DNA of 48,752 bases from a bacterium (GCA_035371905.1 DAORXQ010000003.1:1-48752), one strand, 5' to 3'. Shown: positions 10,169-18,092, counted from the stretch's first letter. Numbers and translations are program-made. Notes: a model not told the origin generated them from the letters alone.

Positions 10169-10201
10169 TACCAACCCAACTAAAATAAATACTTTCTTCA
10201 T
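8183..10201 (-). CDS. Secreted PKD-domain glycoside-hydrolase-like protein, copy A (intact)
   Basis: 672 aa. The N-terminus MKKVFILVGLVVVVSFIGSL is a signal peptide. Residues about 35-135 form a PKD-like sandwich (YEWDFGDGTYLRFSPTNSK ... KPGEFEVKLKVSVFD). A further sandwich follows to about 260, then WVNGKLFFPIAPYMTDKGE starts a TIM barrel. LLAWSWQDEPELGGRY (about residues 368-383) carries the Asp-Glu-x-Glu typical of a GH-A acid/base strand end, and ESWMNVVHGAKGILWFPFFD lies near the end of the barrel. This is an extracellular hydrolase-like protein of unknown substrate. The ATG at 10201 follows TAGGGGGT. It is paralogous to the 544-aa protein downstream (5706-7340) and nearly identical to the next copy upstream. 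Third-codon G is commoner here than in its neighbours, a mild hint of different origin. Confidence 0.88.
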   Translation of the reverse strand: MKKVFILVGLVVVVSFIGSLLSQEKPAGVDRSSELKVKIEVLPSTEVEVGEDVYFSGTKTEFPDKRLLKMARYEWDFGDGTYLRFSPTNSKVTRQGICCLHNFMKPGEFEVKLKVSVFDSFNPDGIPTKPPIAVSTGSVKIKVTGEAPIAGFEVQHAQFHGRIGQYLYIQIPKQFRGNETKLKVSVIGKKTGTKKVLLEKDRLGEEEKVLLRQVELPKDSYELIAELYDKEGERIPGGIWKEKFDKLYEGMPKYGIDENNSIWVNGKLFFPIAPYMTDKGEISMFKNNASINCLVCVGYYPKHTPETFLDYLNTAKEYDLYVMGPHRGGYEIPKEEWPQGVQKNRWKFNHNPDIMREYIKKCKDHPNLLAWSWQDEPELGGRYVSVYPPVIAAWEYICHFEDPEHLTFQLYTGDWNRLRVNQAGGKFSRPYDYIGSLEEFGESFFGGKRWITEILAWDAYPIAYRDHPAVNWPDMGPYAAYLFTVGKIKELTKDLVPTIPCIITNRRRAEDPDWKTPTEEMVYMESWMNVVHGAKGILWFPFFDQSTIRWNAMKKFTEQIERLKDIVLGPEPDRRVKDDAEEALKRVDTMIREKDGNVYIFAVRITEPDPVPEVKYQGVEPDSIEVNFEVSEISGEKEVEVIDEGRKIKSLDGKFKDTFKKYEVHIYKIPLK

Positions 10202-10223
10202 TCAATACCCCCTATTTTTTATC

Positions 10224-12218
10224 TTTTACTCCTTATTTCAAAGGTATTTTATATATGTGAACTTCGTATTTCTTGAATGTGTCTTTGAATTTACCATCTA
10301 ATGACTTTATTTTCCTTCCTTCATCTATTACTTCTACCTCTTTCTCTCCACTTATTTCACTTACCTCAAAATTAACCTCTATACTATCTGGTTCTACTCC
10401 TTGATACTTTACCTCTGGCACTGGGTCTGGCTCTGTTATCCTTACTGCAAATATATAAACATTACCATCCTTTTCCCTTATCATTGTATCTACTCTCTTT
10501 AATGCCTCTTCTGCATCATCTTTAACTCTCCTATCTGGCTCTGGTCCAAGTACTATATCTTTTAACCTCTCTATCTGTTCTGTAAACTTCTTCATCGCGT
10601 TCCACCTAATTGTACTTTGGTCAAAGAATGGAAACCAAAGTATACCTTTTGCTCCATGAACTACATTCATCCATGACTCCATATATACCATCTCCTCTGT
10701 CGGTGTCTTCCAATCAGGGTCTTCTGCTCGCCTTCTATTTGTTATTATACAAGGTATTGTCGGAACTAAATCCTTTGTTAATTCTTTTATCTTTCCAACT
10801 GTAAATAGATAAGCAGCATAAGGTCCCATATCTGGCCAGTTAACTGCTGGATGGTCTCTATATGCAATTGGATAAGCATCCCAAGCAAGTATCTCTGTTA
10901 TCCATCTCTTACCACCAAAAAAACTCTCTCCAAATTCTTCTAAACTTCCTATATAATCATATGGACGAGAGAATTTTCCTCCTGCCTGGTTAACTCTTAA
11001 TCTATTCCAATCACCTGTATAAAGTTGGAATGTTAAATGTTCTGGGTCTTCAAAATGACATATATATTCCCAAGCAGCAATAACTGGTGGATAGACACTC
11101 ACATATCTTCCTCCTAGTTCTGGTTCATCCTGCCAACTCCATGCAAGTAAATTCGGATGGTCTTTACATTTCTTTATATACTCTCTCATTATGTCTGGAT
11201 TATGATTGAATTTCCATCTGTTTTTCTGAACACCTTGTGGCCACTCCTCTTTGGGAATTTCATAACCCCCTCTGTGTGGACCCATTACATATAAATCATA
11301 CTCTTTCGCTGTGTTAAGATAATCTAAAAATGTCTCTGGTGTGTGCTTAGGATAATATCCTACACATACAAGACAGTTTATACTTGCATTATTTTTAAAC
11401 ATACTAATCTCACCTTTGTCGGTCATATAAGGTGCTATCGGAAAGAATAATTTACCATTTACCCAGATTGAATTGTTCTCATCTATCCCATATTTAGGCA
11501 TACCTTCATATAACTTATCAAATTTTTCCTTCCATATACCCCCAGGTATCCTTTCCCCTTCTTTATCATATAACTCCGCTATTAACTCATATGAATCTTT
11601 CGGTAATTCCACCTGTCTTAATAATACCTTCTCCTCTTCTCCTAATCTGTCTTTCTCCAATAATACCTTTTTCGTCCCTGTCTTCTTACCTATTACACTT
11701 ACCTTCAACTTCGTCTCATTTCCCCTAAATTGTTTAGGTATCTGTATGTATAAATATTGTCCTATCCTTCCATGAAATTGTGCATGCTGTACTTCAAATC
11801 CGGCTATCGGTGCTTCTCCTGTTACCTTTATCTTTACTGAACCTGTTGATACTGCTATCGGTGGTTTTGTAGGTATACCATCAGGATTAAAACTGTCAAA
11901 TACTGATACCTTTAACTTTACTTCAAATTCCCCTGGTTTCATAAAATTATGTAAACAACATATACCTTGTCTTGTAACTTTTGAGTTTGTTGGACTGAAT
12001 CTTAAATATGTACCATCCCCAAAATCCCATTCATATCTCGCCATCTTCAATAACCTTTTGTCTGGAAATTCTGTCTTTGTACCACTGAAATATACATCCT
12101 CTCCTACCTCTACTTCTGTACTAGGTAAGACCTCTATCTTCACCTTTAACTCACTTGACCTATCAACTCCTGCTGGCTTCTCCTGACTTAATAAACTTCC
12201 TATAAAACTAACTACTAC
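10224..12218. repeat. Direct repeat copy B (1,995 bp)
   Basis: Apparently identical to 8174-10168. Its right end joins the middle of a sulfatase gene. Its left end stops just after an orphan ribosome site (AAGGAGTAAAA) that belongs to the creatininase gene in copy A. The 55 bp between the copies contain the leader and first codons of copy A. Both edges therefore argue that copy B is the inserted duplicate. Confidence 0.95.
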
Positions 12219-12224
12219 CTTCAA
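10233..12224 (-). CDS. Secreted PKD-domain glycoside-hydrolase-like protein, copy B (5'-truncated, fused to sulfatase)
   Basis: Residues from VVSFIGSLLSQEKPAG onward are the same as in copy A, but the first ~11 codons of the signal peptide are replaced by sulfatase-derived sequence. The best in-frame start I see is TTG 12224 (MKVVVSFIGSLL...). By chance it lies about 7 nt after an AGAGGTG in the old sulfatase coding sequence. GTG 12233 is an alternative. The shortened hydrophobic stretch (VVVSFIGSLL) might still act as a signal peptide. The PKD-like domain, the second sandwich and the barrel with DEPE are complete. Whether this copy is expressed is uncertain, since translation now depends on a rebuilt start inside a broken gene. 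An assembly error at an identical repeat is an alternative explanation. Confidence 0.7.
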   Translation of the reverse strand: MKVVVSFIGSLLSQEKPAGVDRSSELKVKIEVLPSTEVEVGEDVYFSGTKTEFPDKRLLKMARYEWDFGDGTYLRFSPTNSKVTRQGICCLHNFMKPGEFEVKLKVSVFDSFNPDGIPTKPPIAVSTGSVKIKVTGEAPIAGFEVQHAQFHGRIGQYLYIQIPKQFRGNETKLKVSVIGKKTGTKKVLLEKDRLGEEEKVLLRQVELPKDSYELIAELYDKEGERIPGGIWKEKFDKLYEGMPKYGIDENNSIWVNGKLFFPIAPYMTDKGEISMFKNNASINCLVCVGYYPKHTPETFLDYLNTAKEYDLYVMGPHRGGYEIPKEEWPQGVQKNRWKFNHNPDIMREYIKKCKDHPNLLAWSWQDEPELGGRYVSVYPPVIAAWEYICHFEDPEHLTFQLYTGDWNRLRVNQAGGKFSRPYDYIGSLEEFGESFFGGKRWITEILAWDAYPIAYRDHPAVNWPDMGPYAAYLFTVGKIKELTKDLVPTIPCIITNRRRAEDPDWKTPTEEMVYMESWMNVVHGAKGILWFPFFDQSTIRWNAMKKFTEQIERLKDIVLGPEPDRRVKDDAEEALKRVDTMIREKDGNVYIFAVRITEPDPVPEVKYQGVEPDSIEVNFEVSEISGEKEVEVIDEGRKIKSLDGKFKDTFKKYEVHIYKIPLK

Positions 12225-12969
12225 AAATATCACCTCTTATTATAAGAAAAATACCAATACCAGGGTCAAAGAGAGTTGCTTTTGCTCCAGGTAATGGTAG
12301 TCCGTGGTCTGTTGTAAAAATTATTATTGTTTCATCATAAAGTTTTGTTTCCTCAAGTGTTTTTATTATTTCACCAATTGCTTTATCAACTCTTTCAATT
12401 ACGATATTAAATCCTGCAATATCTTTTTTAATTTCAATATCATCTGGTAAAAAATCAGGAACTTTTATATCCCTGTCAAAATTTTCAATAACAGGCCATG
12501 GAAGATGTGTTTCAAAAAATCCAGCAGAAATAAAAAATGGTTTTTTAGGATTTGATTTTAAATATTCAATTAAATCAATTACAACATCCATACAAGAATG
12601 AGTTTTGCTTTTCACTACTCTATTATATCCAAGTGTTTCTACTTTATTCCAACCTGTTTCATGCTGAATACCGAATAAAGTAGTTTCATATCCATTTTCT
12701 TTCAATATTTTTGGCAGGTAAGGTATATCATCCTTTAAAATAAAACCCCTGTGAGCAAGTCCATAAACACCATTATTATGAGGCATCAGACCTGAAAACA
12801 TACTTGCTCTGCTTGGACTGCATTGAGGTGCTGTACAGAAGTAATTAGTAAAAATAATACCTTCTTCTGCAAGTTTATCAATATTTGGAGTATTTACAGG
12901 AGCATCATAACAACCAATATATCTTCCTGTATCGTGAGTTATTATGTGAAGTATATTCTTTTTAGAAAT
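12208..12969 (-). pseudogene. Truncated sulfatase (formylglycine type, SGSH-like), no ATG start
   Basis: 253 aa remain of a family usually 450-500 aa. NILHIITHDTGRYIGCYD is the first strand with metal ligands. APQCSPSRASMFSGL carries the C-x-P-S-R formylglycine motif (Cys50), and KKPFFISAGFFETHLPWP plus IIIFTTDHG are later active-site segments. The wording around the catalytic site resembles heparan N-sulfatase-like enzymes. After FLIIRGDIFEG the frame runs into the duplicated hydrolase gene and stops, so the C-terminal half is gone. No ATG, GTG or TTG precedes the catalytic Cys in frame. The only position with a ribosome site (AGGGAGT, 5-6 nt away) is an ATT at 12969, overlapping the upstream stop. 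Either an AUU start or a lost ATG fits. Confidence 0.85.
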
Positions 12970-13492
12970 CTTTTACTCCCTTTTTTGCAACATTACTTTC
13001 ATAAATACTTATAAATTTACTTACAGGATATACTGACATAAATAAATATCCTTTTTTATTGCTTTCTTCAAAATCAAGATACACATAAGTTGTTTTTCCC
13101 TTCCATGTAATTCTATTTGTTCCCGGTATCTGTGTATATCCTTTACCAAACTTTTCAATTGATGCTCTTTTTATTCTTTCAAAATTTTCTTTTCCTTTAA
13201 TCGTTATAAGAATTTCACAGAAAACTTCATCCTGCCAGAAACCATATTCAATTTTTTCAACTTCAGTACCAGCAATATTTAAGTCCTCATTCTTTTTTGT
13301 ATAATAAACAACTTTTCCTCCATATTTTGGATAACTTCTTGAAAATTCCCTTAAATATAGAGAAGAGATTTCCATTCCCCATGGATAATTTCTGAAACCA
13401 TTTGGCTCACCTTCTTCAACTCCCCAGAAGGAAAAAAGTAGAGAAGATATGAATAAGAATAAAACACTCACCTTTTTTAATTTTTGTATCAC
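12962..13492 (-). CDS. Small secreted protein of unknown function
   Basis: 176 aa. The N-terminus MIQKLKKVSVLFLFISSLLF is a signal peptide; there is no lipobox Cys near the cleavage site. The mature part starts with NGFRNYPWGMEISSLYLREF. An FRNxPWG-type opening recurs in small exported proteins of unknown role, in which an N-terminal conserved WG is followed by an alpha/beta domain. FGKGYTQIPGTNRITWKGKTT is probably its core sheet. Start GTG 13492 sits 5 nt after a perfect AGGAGG. A TATAAT box at 13514-13519 lies upstream, so this gene may head the unit that continued into the sulfatase. Its stop overlaps the sulfatase's presumed start, implying translational coupling before that gene broke. 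Confidence 0.82.
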   Translation of the reverse strand: MIQKLKKVSVLFLFISSLLFSFWGVEEGEPNGFRNYPWGMEISSLYLREFSRSYPKYGGKVVYYTKKNEDLNIAGTEVEKIEYGFWQDEVFCEILITIKGKENFERIKRASIEKFGKGYTQIPGTNRITWKGKTTYVYLDFEESNKKGYLFMSVYPVSKFISIYESNVAKKGVKDF

Positions 13493-13513
13493 ATTTTCCT
13501 CCTTTTTTTAAAA

Positions 13514-13519
13514 ATTATA
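13514..13519 (-). promoter_or_regulatory. Probable -10 box for the small secreted protein gene
   Basis: On the minus strand this is a perfect TATAAT about 20 bp upstream of the GTG start and its AGGAGG site. The -35 position (17-bp spacer) is T-rich and poor, so the call rests on the -10 alone. The neighbouring esterase gene ends 29 bp further upstream. Confidence 0.4.
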
Positions 13520-13547
13520 ACTCTTTTTAAGTGTTTTAAAAAATAAT

Positions 13548-14411
13548 TTATTCTGCAGGAATTTCTATGAAGTTCCTGTTCTTTTTAAAATTTTTCCAGT
13601 TTATTTTATCGTTTTTTAAATAACAATCAAAAAATGCAACCACAAAATCCATTGCTCTCTTTCCAAAACCAACTCCATGACCACCTTTTTTTATTTTAAT
13701 TAAAGTCACATCAACTTTATTTTTTTTCAATTTTTCAAAAAACATTTCACTTTGAGAATAAGGAACAATTGTATCTTCTTCACCATGCATTATTAAGAAA
13801 GGAGGTGAATTTTTACATTCATAAAAATACGGACTTACTTTTATTGCCTTTTTGAGATTTTCTTCAATTGGTCCACCAAGGAATTTAGAAATATATGAAT
13901 AAGGTGAATTTTCATCATCAGATTTTTTTATATCTATAAGAAAATTTGTTCTGCCAAACCAATCACAAACAGCATTTACTTTACCTGAAAAACCATTCCA
14001 GCCACCTTTATCATTAAAAACATCATCTCCTGTAACACCAAGTAAAGCAGCAAGATTACCACCTGCTGAAGCACCCCATACACCGATTCTATTCGAGTCA
14101 ATGTTATATTTTTCTGAATTTGCCCTTAAAAATCTTATTGCACATTTACAATCTTCTATCTGGCATGGAAATGCCACTTCATTACTCAATCTATAACTTA
14201 TACTCACACAGAAATATCCTTTTTCTGCAAATGGTAAAAGTTTTGGTATTCCACTTTCTTTATTTCCTGAAATCCATCCACCTCCGTGAATAAAAACAAT
14301 AACAGGCAATTTATTCTTTGTTTCAGAAGTTTTTATTATATCAAGCAAAAGATTTCTTCCTTTTACTTTACCATAAACTACATCTTTTATAATTTCAATT
14401 CTTTTTTCCAT
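13548..14411 (-). CDS. Alpha/beta-hydrolase, carboxylesterase type
   Basis: 287 aa, no signal peptide. VIVFIHGGGWISGNK (HGGG at 42-45) is the oxyanion-hole motif, and IGVWGASAGGNLAAL puts the nucleophile at Ser115 in G-x-S-x-G. FLIMHGEEDTIVPYSQS gives the acid, and KKGGHGVGF the catalytic His. This is the hormone-sensitive-lipase/BD-FAE-like pattern of esterases that remove acetyl or feruloyl groups from sugars. A role in de-esterifying pectic oligosaccharides is possible given the wider locus, but unproven. ATG 14411 comes 2 bp after the ribH stop (14414); the ribosome site is weak, so it is probably translationally coupled to ribH. Confidence 0.88.
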   Translation of the reverse strand: MEKRIEIIKDVVYGKVKGRNLLLDIIKTSETKNKLPVIVFIHGGGWISGNKESGIPKLLPFAEKGYFCVSISYRLSNEVAFPCQIEDCKCAIRFLRANSEKYNIDSNRIGVWGASAGGNLAALLGVTGDDVFNDKGGWNGFSGKVNAVCDWFGRTNFLIDIKKSDDENSPYSYISKFLGGPIEENLKKAIKVSPYFYECKNSPPFLIMHGEEDTIVPYSQSEMFFEKLKKNKVDVTLIKIKKGGHGVGFGKRAMDFVVAFFDCYLKNDKINWKNFKKNRNFIEIPAE

Positions 14412-14413
14412 TA

Positions 14414-14875
14414 TTAAATCTTATCTTTTAAATTTGCCATTTCAATTGCTGATAATGCTGCTTGCCAGCCCTTATTTCCTGATTTTGTACCAGCCCTTTC
14501 AATTGCCTGGTCAGTACTATCTGCTGTTATAACACCAAAGGAAACCGGAGTTTTACCTGAATAATTTGCCTGAGAAACTGCCCTTGTTATCTGTCCTGCA
14601 ACATATTCAAAATGAGGTGTATCCCCTCTTATTATTGCTCCAAGACAGATAATAGCATCATATTTCCCACTTACAGATAATTTACCAAGTGCAAAAACCA
14701 TTTCAACCGCTCCAGGAACCCATATAACTTCTATATTTTCGTTGTCTGCATTATGTCTTTTCAAACAATCCATTGCTCCTTCAAGTAATCTTGTTGTTAT
14801 AAACTCATTAAACCTGCTTACAATTATTCCAAATTTTTTACCTTTTGCATCAAGATATCCTTCAGTTGTTTTCAT
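14414..14875 (-). CDS. ribH: 6,7-dimethyl-8-ribityllumazine synthase
   Basis: 153 aa, the usual length of this enzyme. FGIIVSRFNEFITTRLLEGA is the N-terminal strand, and VIWVPGAVEMVFALGKL is the PGxxE substrate loop. LGAIIRGDTPHFEYVAGQIT carries the catalytic His, and PVSFGVITADSTDQAIERAG is the typical C-terminal part. It condenses 5-amino-6-ribitylaminouracil with dihydroxybutanone phosphate, the penultimate step of riboflavin synthesis, and forms icosahedral or pentameric shells. ATG 14875 follows AAGGGGG. It is clustered with ribBA on the same strand; ribD and riboflavin synthase are not in this window. Confidence 0.97.
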   Translation of the reverse strand: MKTTEGYLDAKGKKFGIIVSRFNEFITTRLLEGAMDCLKRHNADNENIEVIWVPGAVEMVFALGKLSVSGKYDAIICLGAIIRGDTPHFEYVAGQITRAVSQANYSGKTPVSFGVITADSTDQAIERAGTKSGNKGWQAALSAIEMANLKDKI

Positions 14876-14888
14876 TTTTCCCCCTTTT

Positions 14889-15689
14889 TTATTTTTCTAA
14901 ACTTTTCTTACTTCTTGTTATCTGATACTCAATATTTGGTCTTCTTTTTTCAAGTATGGAGAAAAATATTTCAACATCTTCTTCAACTTCATAAGGAGAT
15001 GTAAAACCAATTGTTATCATATCAATATCCCTTATGGTATTCACAACAAAATTAAGTCCTACAAATGGAGTAATTCTTCCTGCTGCAAATGGTTTTATTG
15101 TCATAACCGGTTTTTTTGCCTCATTTATAATTTTATAAATCCATTCAACCTCAATTTGGCATAAAAAACCAAGGGCATTATATATCTGAATATATGTTTC
15201 TACATCAAGACCAGTAGCATCTGCATAAATTACTGTTTCAGGAACATGCGTTGATAGTCCAGGTATCATTCCATATTCTCTTATTTTTTTTAACCATACT
15301 TCAATACCTTTTAAATTTTTCTCTCTTTTATTTACATAAGTATCTGTAACAGAAGTATGTGGCATACAGATTTTTGCACCTTTTTCTTTTGCCCAGTCAA
15401 CCTCTTCAATCTTCCATGGAGTACATATATAAATTATATCTTTCCCTGTTTTATCTTTCGCTTTTTCAATACAATTTGTCAGAAATTCAACTGGAGGACC
15501 CATAACAGCATCAATCTCATTTTTTATACAGGTACATAATATATCAACAACTCTTTTTTCATCCATAAATTCTCTTATTGTCCTGTCTTTTGAATTCGTC
15601 TGATGAGAATAACCCAAAAACCAGTTTGTTCCACATAAAATCCTTGGAAGAGATAATCCTCCTACATTTGTTCTCGGCATTCTATTCAT
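14889..15689 (-). CDS. TIM-barrel-like protein of unknown function within the riboflavin cluster
   Basis: 266 aa, cytoplasmic. The opening MPRTNVGGLSLPRILCGTNW resembles the first strand of aldo-keto reductases (LxxSxLxLGT), but I do not see the Asp-Tyr-Lys-His catalytic set. Alternating strands such as NEIDAVMGPPVEFLTNCIEK, DIIYICTPWKIEEVDWAKEK and KPVMTIKPFAAGRITPF suggest a (beta/alpha)8 barrel. The start ATGAATAG overlaps the ribBA stop by 8 bp, with GGAGGG 5 nt before the ATG; an ATG three codons later (15680) is an alternative. Tight placement between ribBA and ribH suggests it is co-translated with them. A missing step such as dephosphorylation is conceivable but is not supported by any motif. 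Confidence 0.78.
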   Translation of the reverse strand: MNRMPRTNVGGLSLPRILCGTNWFLGYSHQTNSKDRTIREFMDEKRVVDILCTCIKNEIDAVMGPPVEFLTNCIEKAKDKTGKDIIYICTPWKIEEVDWAKEKGAKICMPHTSVTDTYVNKREKNLKGIEVWLKKIREYGMIPGLSTHVPETVIYADATGLDVETYIQIYNALGFLCQIEVEWIYKIINEAKKPVMTIKPFAAGRITPFVGLNFVVNTIRDIDMITIGFTSPYEVEEDVEIFFSILEKRRPNIEYQITRSKKSLEK

Positions 15690-16917
15690 CCTCTCCCTCC
15701 ATTTTTATCAAATGACCAAGTTTTTCTTTCTTTGCTTTTAAGTATTTCTCTGTATATGTATTTGGTTCTATTTCTATTGACACTCTTTCAACAACTTCAA
15801 TTCCATAACCTGCAAGACCCACTATTTTTTTAGGATTATTTGTTAAAATCCGTATCCTTGTCAATCCAAGGTCCGTAAGAATTTGAGCACCAATCCCATA
15901 ATCCCTTAAATCAGGAGGAAATCCAAGTTTTAGATTTGCATCAACTGTATCAAGTTTTTCTTCATCCTGAATTTTATAAGCCATTATTTTATTAGCAAGT
16001 CCAATTCCCCTTCCTTCCTGAGGAAGATAAACTAGAACTCCTCTACCCTCTTTTTCAATCATTTCAAGTGCTTTATGAAGTTGTTTACCGCAGTCACACC
16101 TTTTTGAATGAAAAATATCCCCTGTTATGCATTGAGAATGAACCCTTACAAGAATACTATCTTTTTCATCTTTAAGTTTCAAATCCCCTTTAACAAGTGC
16201 TATGTGATAATTATTTTCAATTTTATCTCTGTAAAGTATAAGTTTAAAATCGCCAAACTCTGTTGGTAAAAATGTCTCTACAACTCTCTTAACGAGTTTT
16301 TCTCTTTTTCTTCTGTATTCAATTAAATCCTTGATTGTAACAATTTTTAAATTATGTTTTTTAGCAAATTCAATAAGGTCTGGTAATCTTGCCATAGTTC
16401 CATCTTCTTTCATAATTTCACATATAACACCAGAAGGGTAAAGACCGGCAATTCTTGCAAGGTCAACACTTGCTTCTGTATGTCCTGCTCTTACAAGTAC
16501 TCCTCCTTCTTTTGCCTTAATTGGAAAAACATGTCCTGGTTTTGCAAAATCAGATGGTTTTGAGTTCCTATCTATTAAAAGTTTTATTGTAAATGCCCTG
16601 TCATAAGCAGAAATTCCAGTTGTAACACCATAAGCAGCATCAACACTTACTGTAAAATCAGTTTCATGTAAAGCGGTATTTTCATCAACCATTGGAGGCA
16701 AATTGAGTTCTTTTATTCTTTCGGGTAAAAGAGCAACACATATCAACCCTCTTGCTTCTTTTGCCATAAAATTTATTAATTGGGGTGTAATTTTTTCAGA
16801 AGCAACCACAATATCACCCTCATTTTCTCTATTCTCATCATCAACAACTATTACAGGCCTTCCCTCTCTTATATCCTGGACAGCTTCTTCTACTGAACTG
16901 AAAATTTTGTCATTCAT
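15682..16917 (-). CDS. ribBA: Bifunctional 3,4-dihydroxy-2-butanone-4-phosphate synthase / GTP cyclohydrolase II
   Basis: 411 aa. The N-terminal half has VVDDENRENEGDIVVASEK and RAGHTEASVDLARIAGLYPS, which bind the ribulose 5-phosphate and metal of DHBP synthase. The C-terminal half has VRVHSQCITGDIFHSKRCDC, with the zinc cysteines of GTP cyclohydrolase II, then VYLPQEGRGIGLANKIMAYK and RDYGIGAQILTDLG. It supplies both precursors of riboflavin. ATG 16917 follows AAAAAGG at 6 nt; a GTG at 16935 would add six codons but has a poor ribosome site. An extended -10 promoter lies about 50 bp upstream. The leader is too short (<80 bp to the next gene) for an FMN riboswitch, and none is seen. Confidence 0.96.
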   Translation of the reverse strand: MNDKIFSSVEEAVQDIREGRPVIVVDDENRENEGDIVVASEKITPQLINFMAKEARGLICVALLPERIKELNLPPMVDENTALHETDFTVSVDAAYGVTTGISAYDRAFTIKLLIDRNSKPSDFAKPGHVFPIKAKEGGVLVRAGHTEASVDLARIAGLYPSGVICEIMKEDGTMARLPDLIEFAKKHNLKIVTIKDLIEYRRKREKLVKRVVETFLPTEFGDFKLILYRDKIENNYHIALVKGDLKLKDEKDSILVRVHSQCITGDIFHSKRCDCGKQLHKALEMIEKEGRGVLVYLPQEGRGIGLANKIMAYKIQDEEKLDTVDANLKLGFPPDLRDYGIGAQILTDLGLTRIRILTNNPKKIVGLAGYGIEVVERVSIEIEPNTYTEKYLKAKKEKLGHLIKMEGEDE

Positions 16918-16968
16918 TTTTAACCTTTTTTCCACAATTTTTCCACAATTTTTACACTTTTTAAATCA

Positions 16969-16977
16969 ATTATACCA
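16969..16977 (-). promoter_or_regulatory. Extended -10 promoter for ribBA
   Basis: On the minus strand the sequence reads TGGTATAAT, a perfect -10 with the TGn extension, 51 bp before the ribBA ATG. The -35 region is only T-rich. Between promoter and start lies a short tandem repeat of TTGTGGAAAAA-type units (about 16931-16953) with no obvious function. Confidence 0.6.
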
Positions 16978-17013
16978 CAAAAAATAATATAAAGAAATTT
17001 TAACTGATGTTTT

Positions 17014-18090
17014 TCATTTTAAAGGGAGTATATATACAGAAGTTCTTCCTTTTCTATCAGAAGAAAAAATTATGTATTTACCGGATGGACTGAAAGATGG
17101 ATGAACATGAGCAAGTTGATTCCTTTGAGGCAAACAGGAAGAGTCGGGCCAGCAAAGAATTTCTGATTTACCTGTTTCTAAATTAACAAGATAAAGTTCA
17201 TTTTCTCCTACCTGTTGAACATCCGAAACAATCAACTTATTATCATATGAAATTGCTGAATGACCGAGTTTTCTTGTATCTGAATAAAAATGTTCTCTAT
17301 AATCATTTCCATTTATATCAATTGAGGCAATAAAAACAGGTGTAAATGAAGGAACTGTTTTTTTATGAAAATATAACCTTTTATTTTCTCCATGTCCCCA
17401 GTATTCATGTGTTGCACGAAATCCAGATGGCATTACTAAAAAGGGTTCAAATTTTTCAGTTTCAAGATTTAACATCCATGCTCTTGCTCTTTCTGATGGT
17501 GAAAGTTTAAAATTATCCTGTCTATCTGGAAGTATATTGAATGTAAGTATAAATTCTTTTGAAGGACTTGCAATTAAATGAGAGACTTCTTTAATTTCCG
17601 AAGGTAATCTATATATTTCTTTTGTCTCTGGATTTTCAATTTCTGTGTAAACTATTCCTATTTTTCCATTTTTATCTTTAAAAAAACAGGCAATTTTTTT
17701 ATTTTTTTCTGAAATAGCAGGTCCACCAAAAATTCCTTCCCAATCTTTATTCTTTTCTATTATAACCCTTTTTTCAAGAGTTTCTATATCAATACCTACT
17801 ATTTTTTCTCCGTCATTAAAGACAACCTCTTTACCAAAACATGTAAAGTTATAACATTTTCCAAAGTTTTCTGTTATTTGAATAATATCATCCGATTCAA
17901 TTTCCATTCTATATAACTCAAATTTACCTGTTCTATTAGAAGAAAAAATTATATACCTTTCATCAGGAGAAAAAGATTGAAAATACATATAAGTAGCAAC
18001 ACAATCACAACCTTCAATATAAATTTCCCATATTTCTCTTCCTGTTTTTCTATCATAAAAAATTTCTTTCTTCCCTTCTATTTTTTCCAT
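17014..18090 (-). CDS. Oligogalacturonate-lyase-like beta-propeller (PL22-like)
   Basis: 358 aa, no signal peptide, so cytoplasmic. Repeated blades of TolB/WD type are visible (FQSFSPDERYIIFSSNRTGK, PSFSPSGKYIIFSSDRKGR). NQLAHVHPSFSPSGKY gives Q-x-x-H-x-H (about Q325, H328, H330), and KLGHSAISYD an earlier His (about H277). From memory this is the Gln/His/His/His metal site of oligogalacturonate lyases. That enzyme splits unsaturated digalacturonate entering from pectin breakdown, by beta-elimination. A TTG at 18096 would overlap the upstream stop, but ATG 18090 starts 2 bp after it, and I prefer it although no good ribosome site is seen. Last gene of the operon headed by the pseudopilin at 23840. 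The family call is fairly strong; activity is inferred. Confidence 0.82.
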   Translation of the reverse strand: MEKIEGKKEIFYDRKTGREIWEIYIEGCDCVATYMYFQSFSPDERYIIFSSNRTGKFELYRMEIESDDIIQITENFGKCYNFTCFGKEVVFNDGEKIVGIDIETLEKRVIIEKNKDWEGIFGGPAISEKNKKIACFFKDKNGKIGIVYTEIENPETKEIYRLPSEIKEVSHLIASPSKEFILTFNILPDRQDNFKLSPSERARAWMLNLETEKFEPFLVMPSGFRATHEYWGHGENKRLYFHKKTVPSFTPVFIASIDINGNDYREHFYSDTRKLGHSAISYDNKLIVSDVQQVGENELYLVNLETGKSEILCWPDSSCLPQRNQLAHVHPSFSPSGKYIIFSSDRKGRTSVYILPLK

Positions 18091-18092
18091 TC

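Noticed and set aside
8174..12218. Insertion sequence or composite transposon
   Set aside because: The repeat contains only the hydrolase gene; no transposase, terminal inverted repeats or target-site duplication are visible.
16918..17013. FMN riboswitch upstream of ribBA
   Set aside because: Fewer than 100 bp separate the genes, and none of the conserved FMN-element segments are present.
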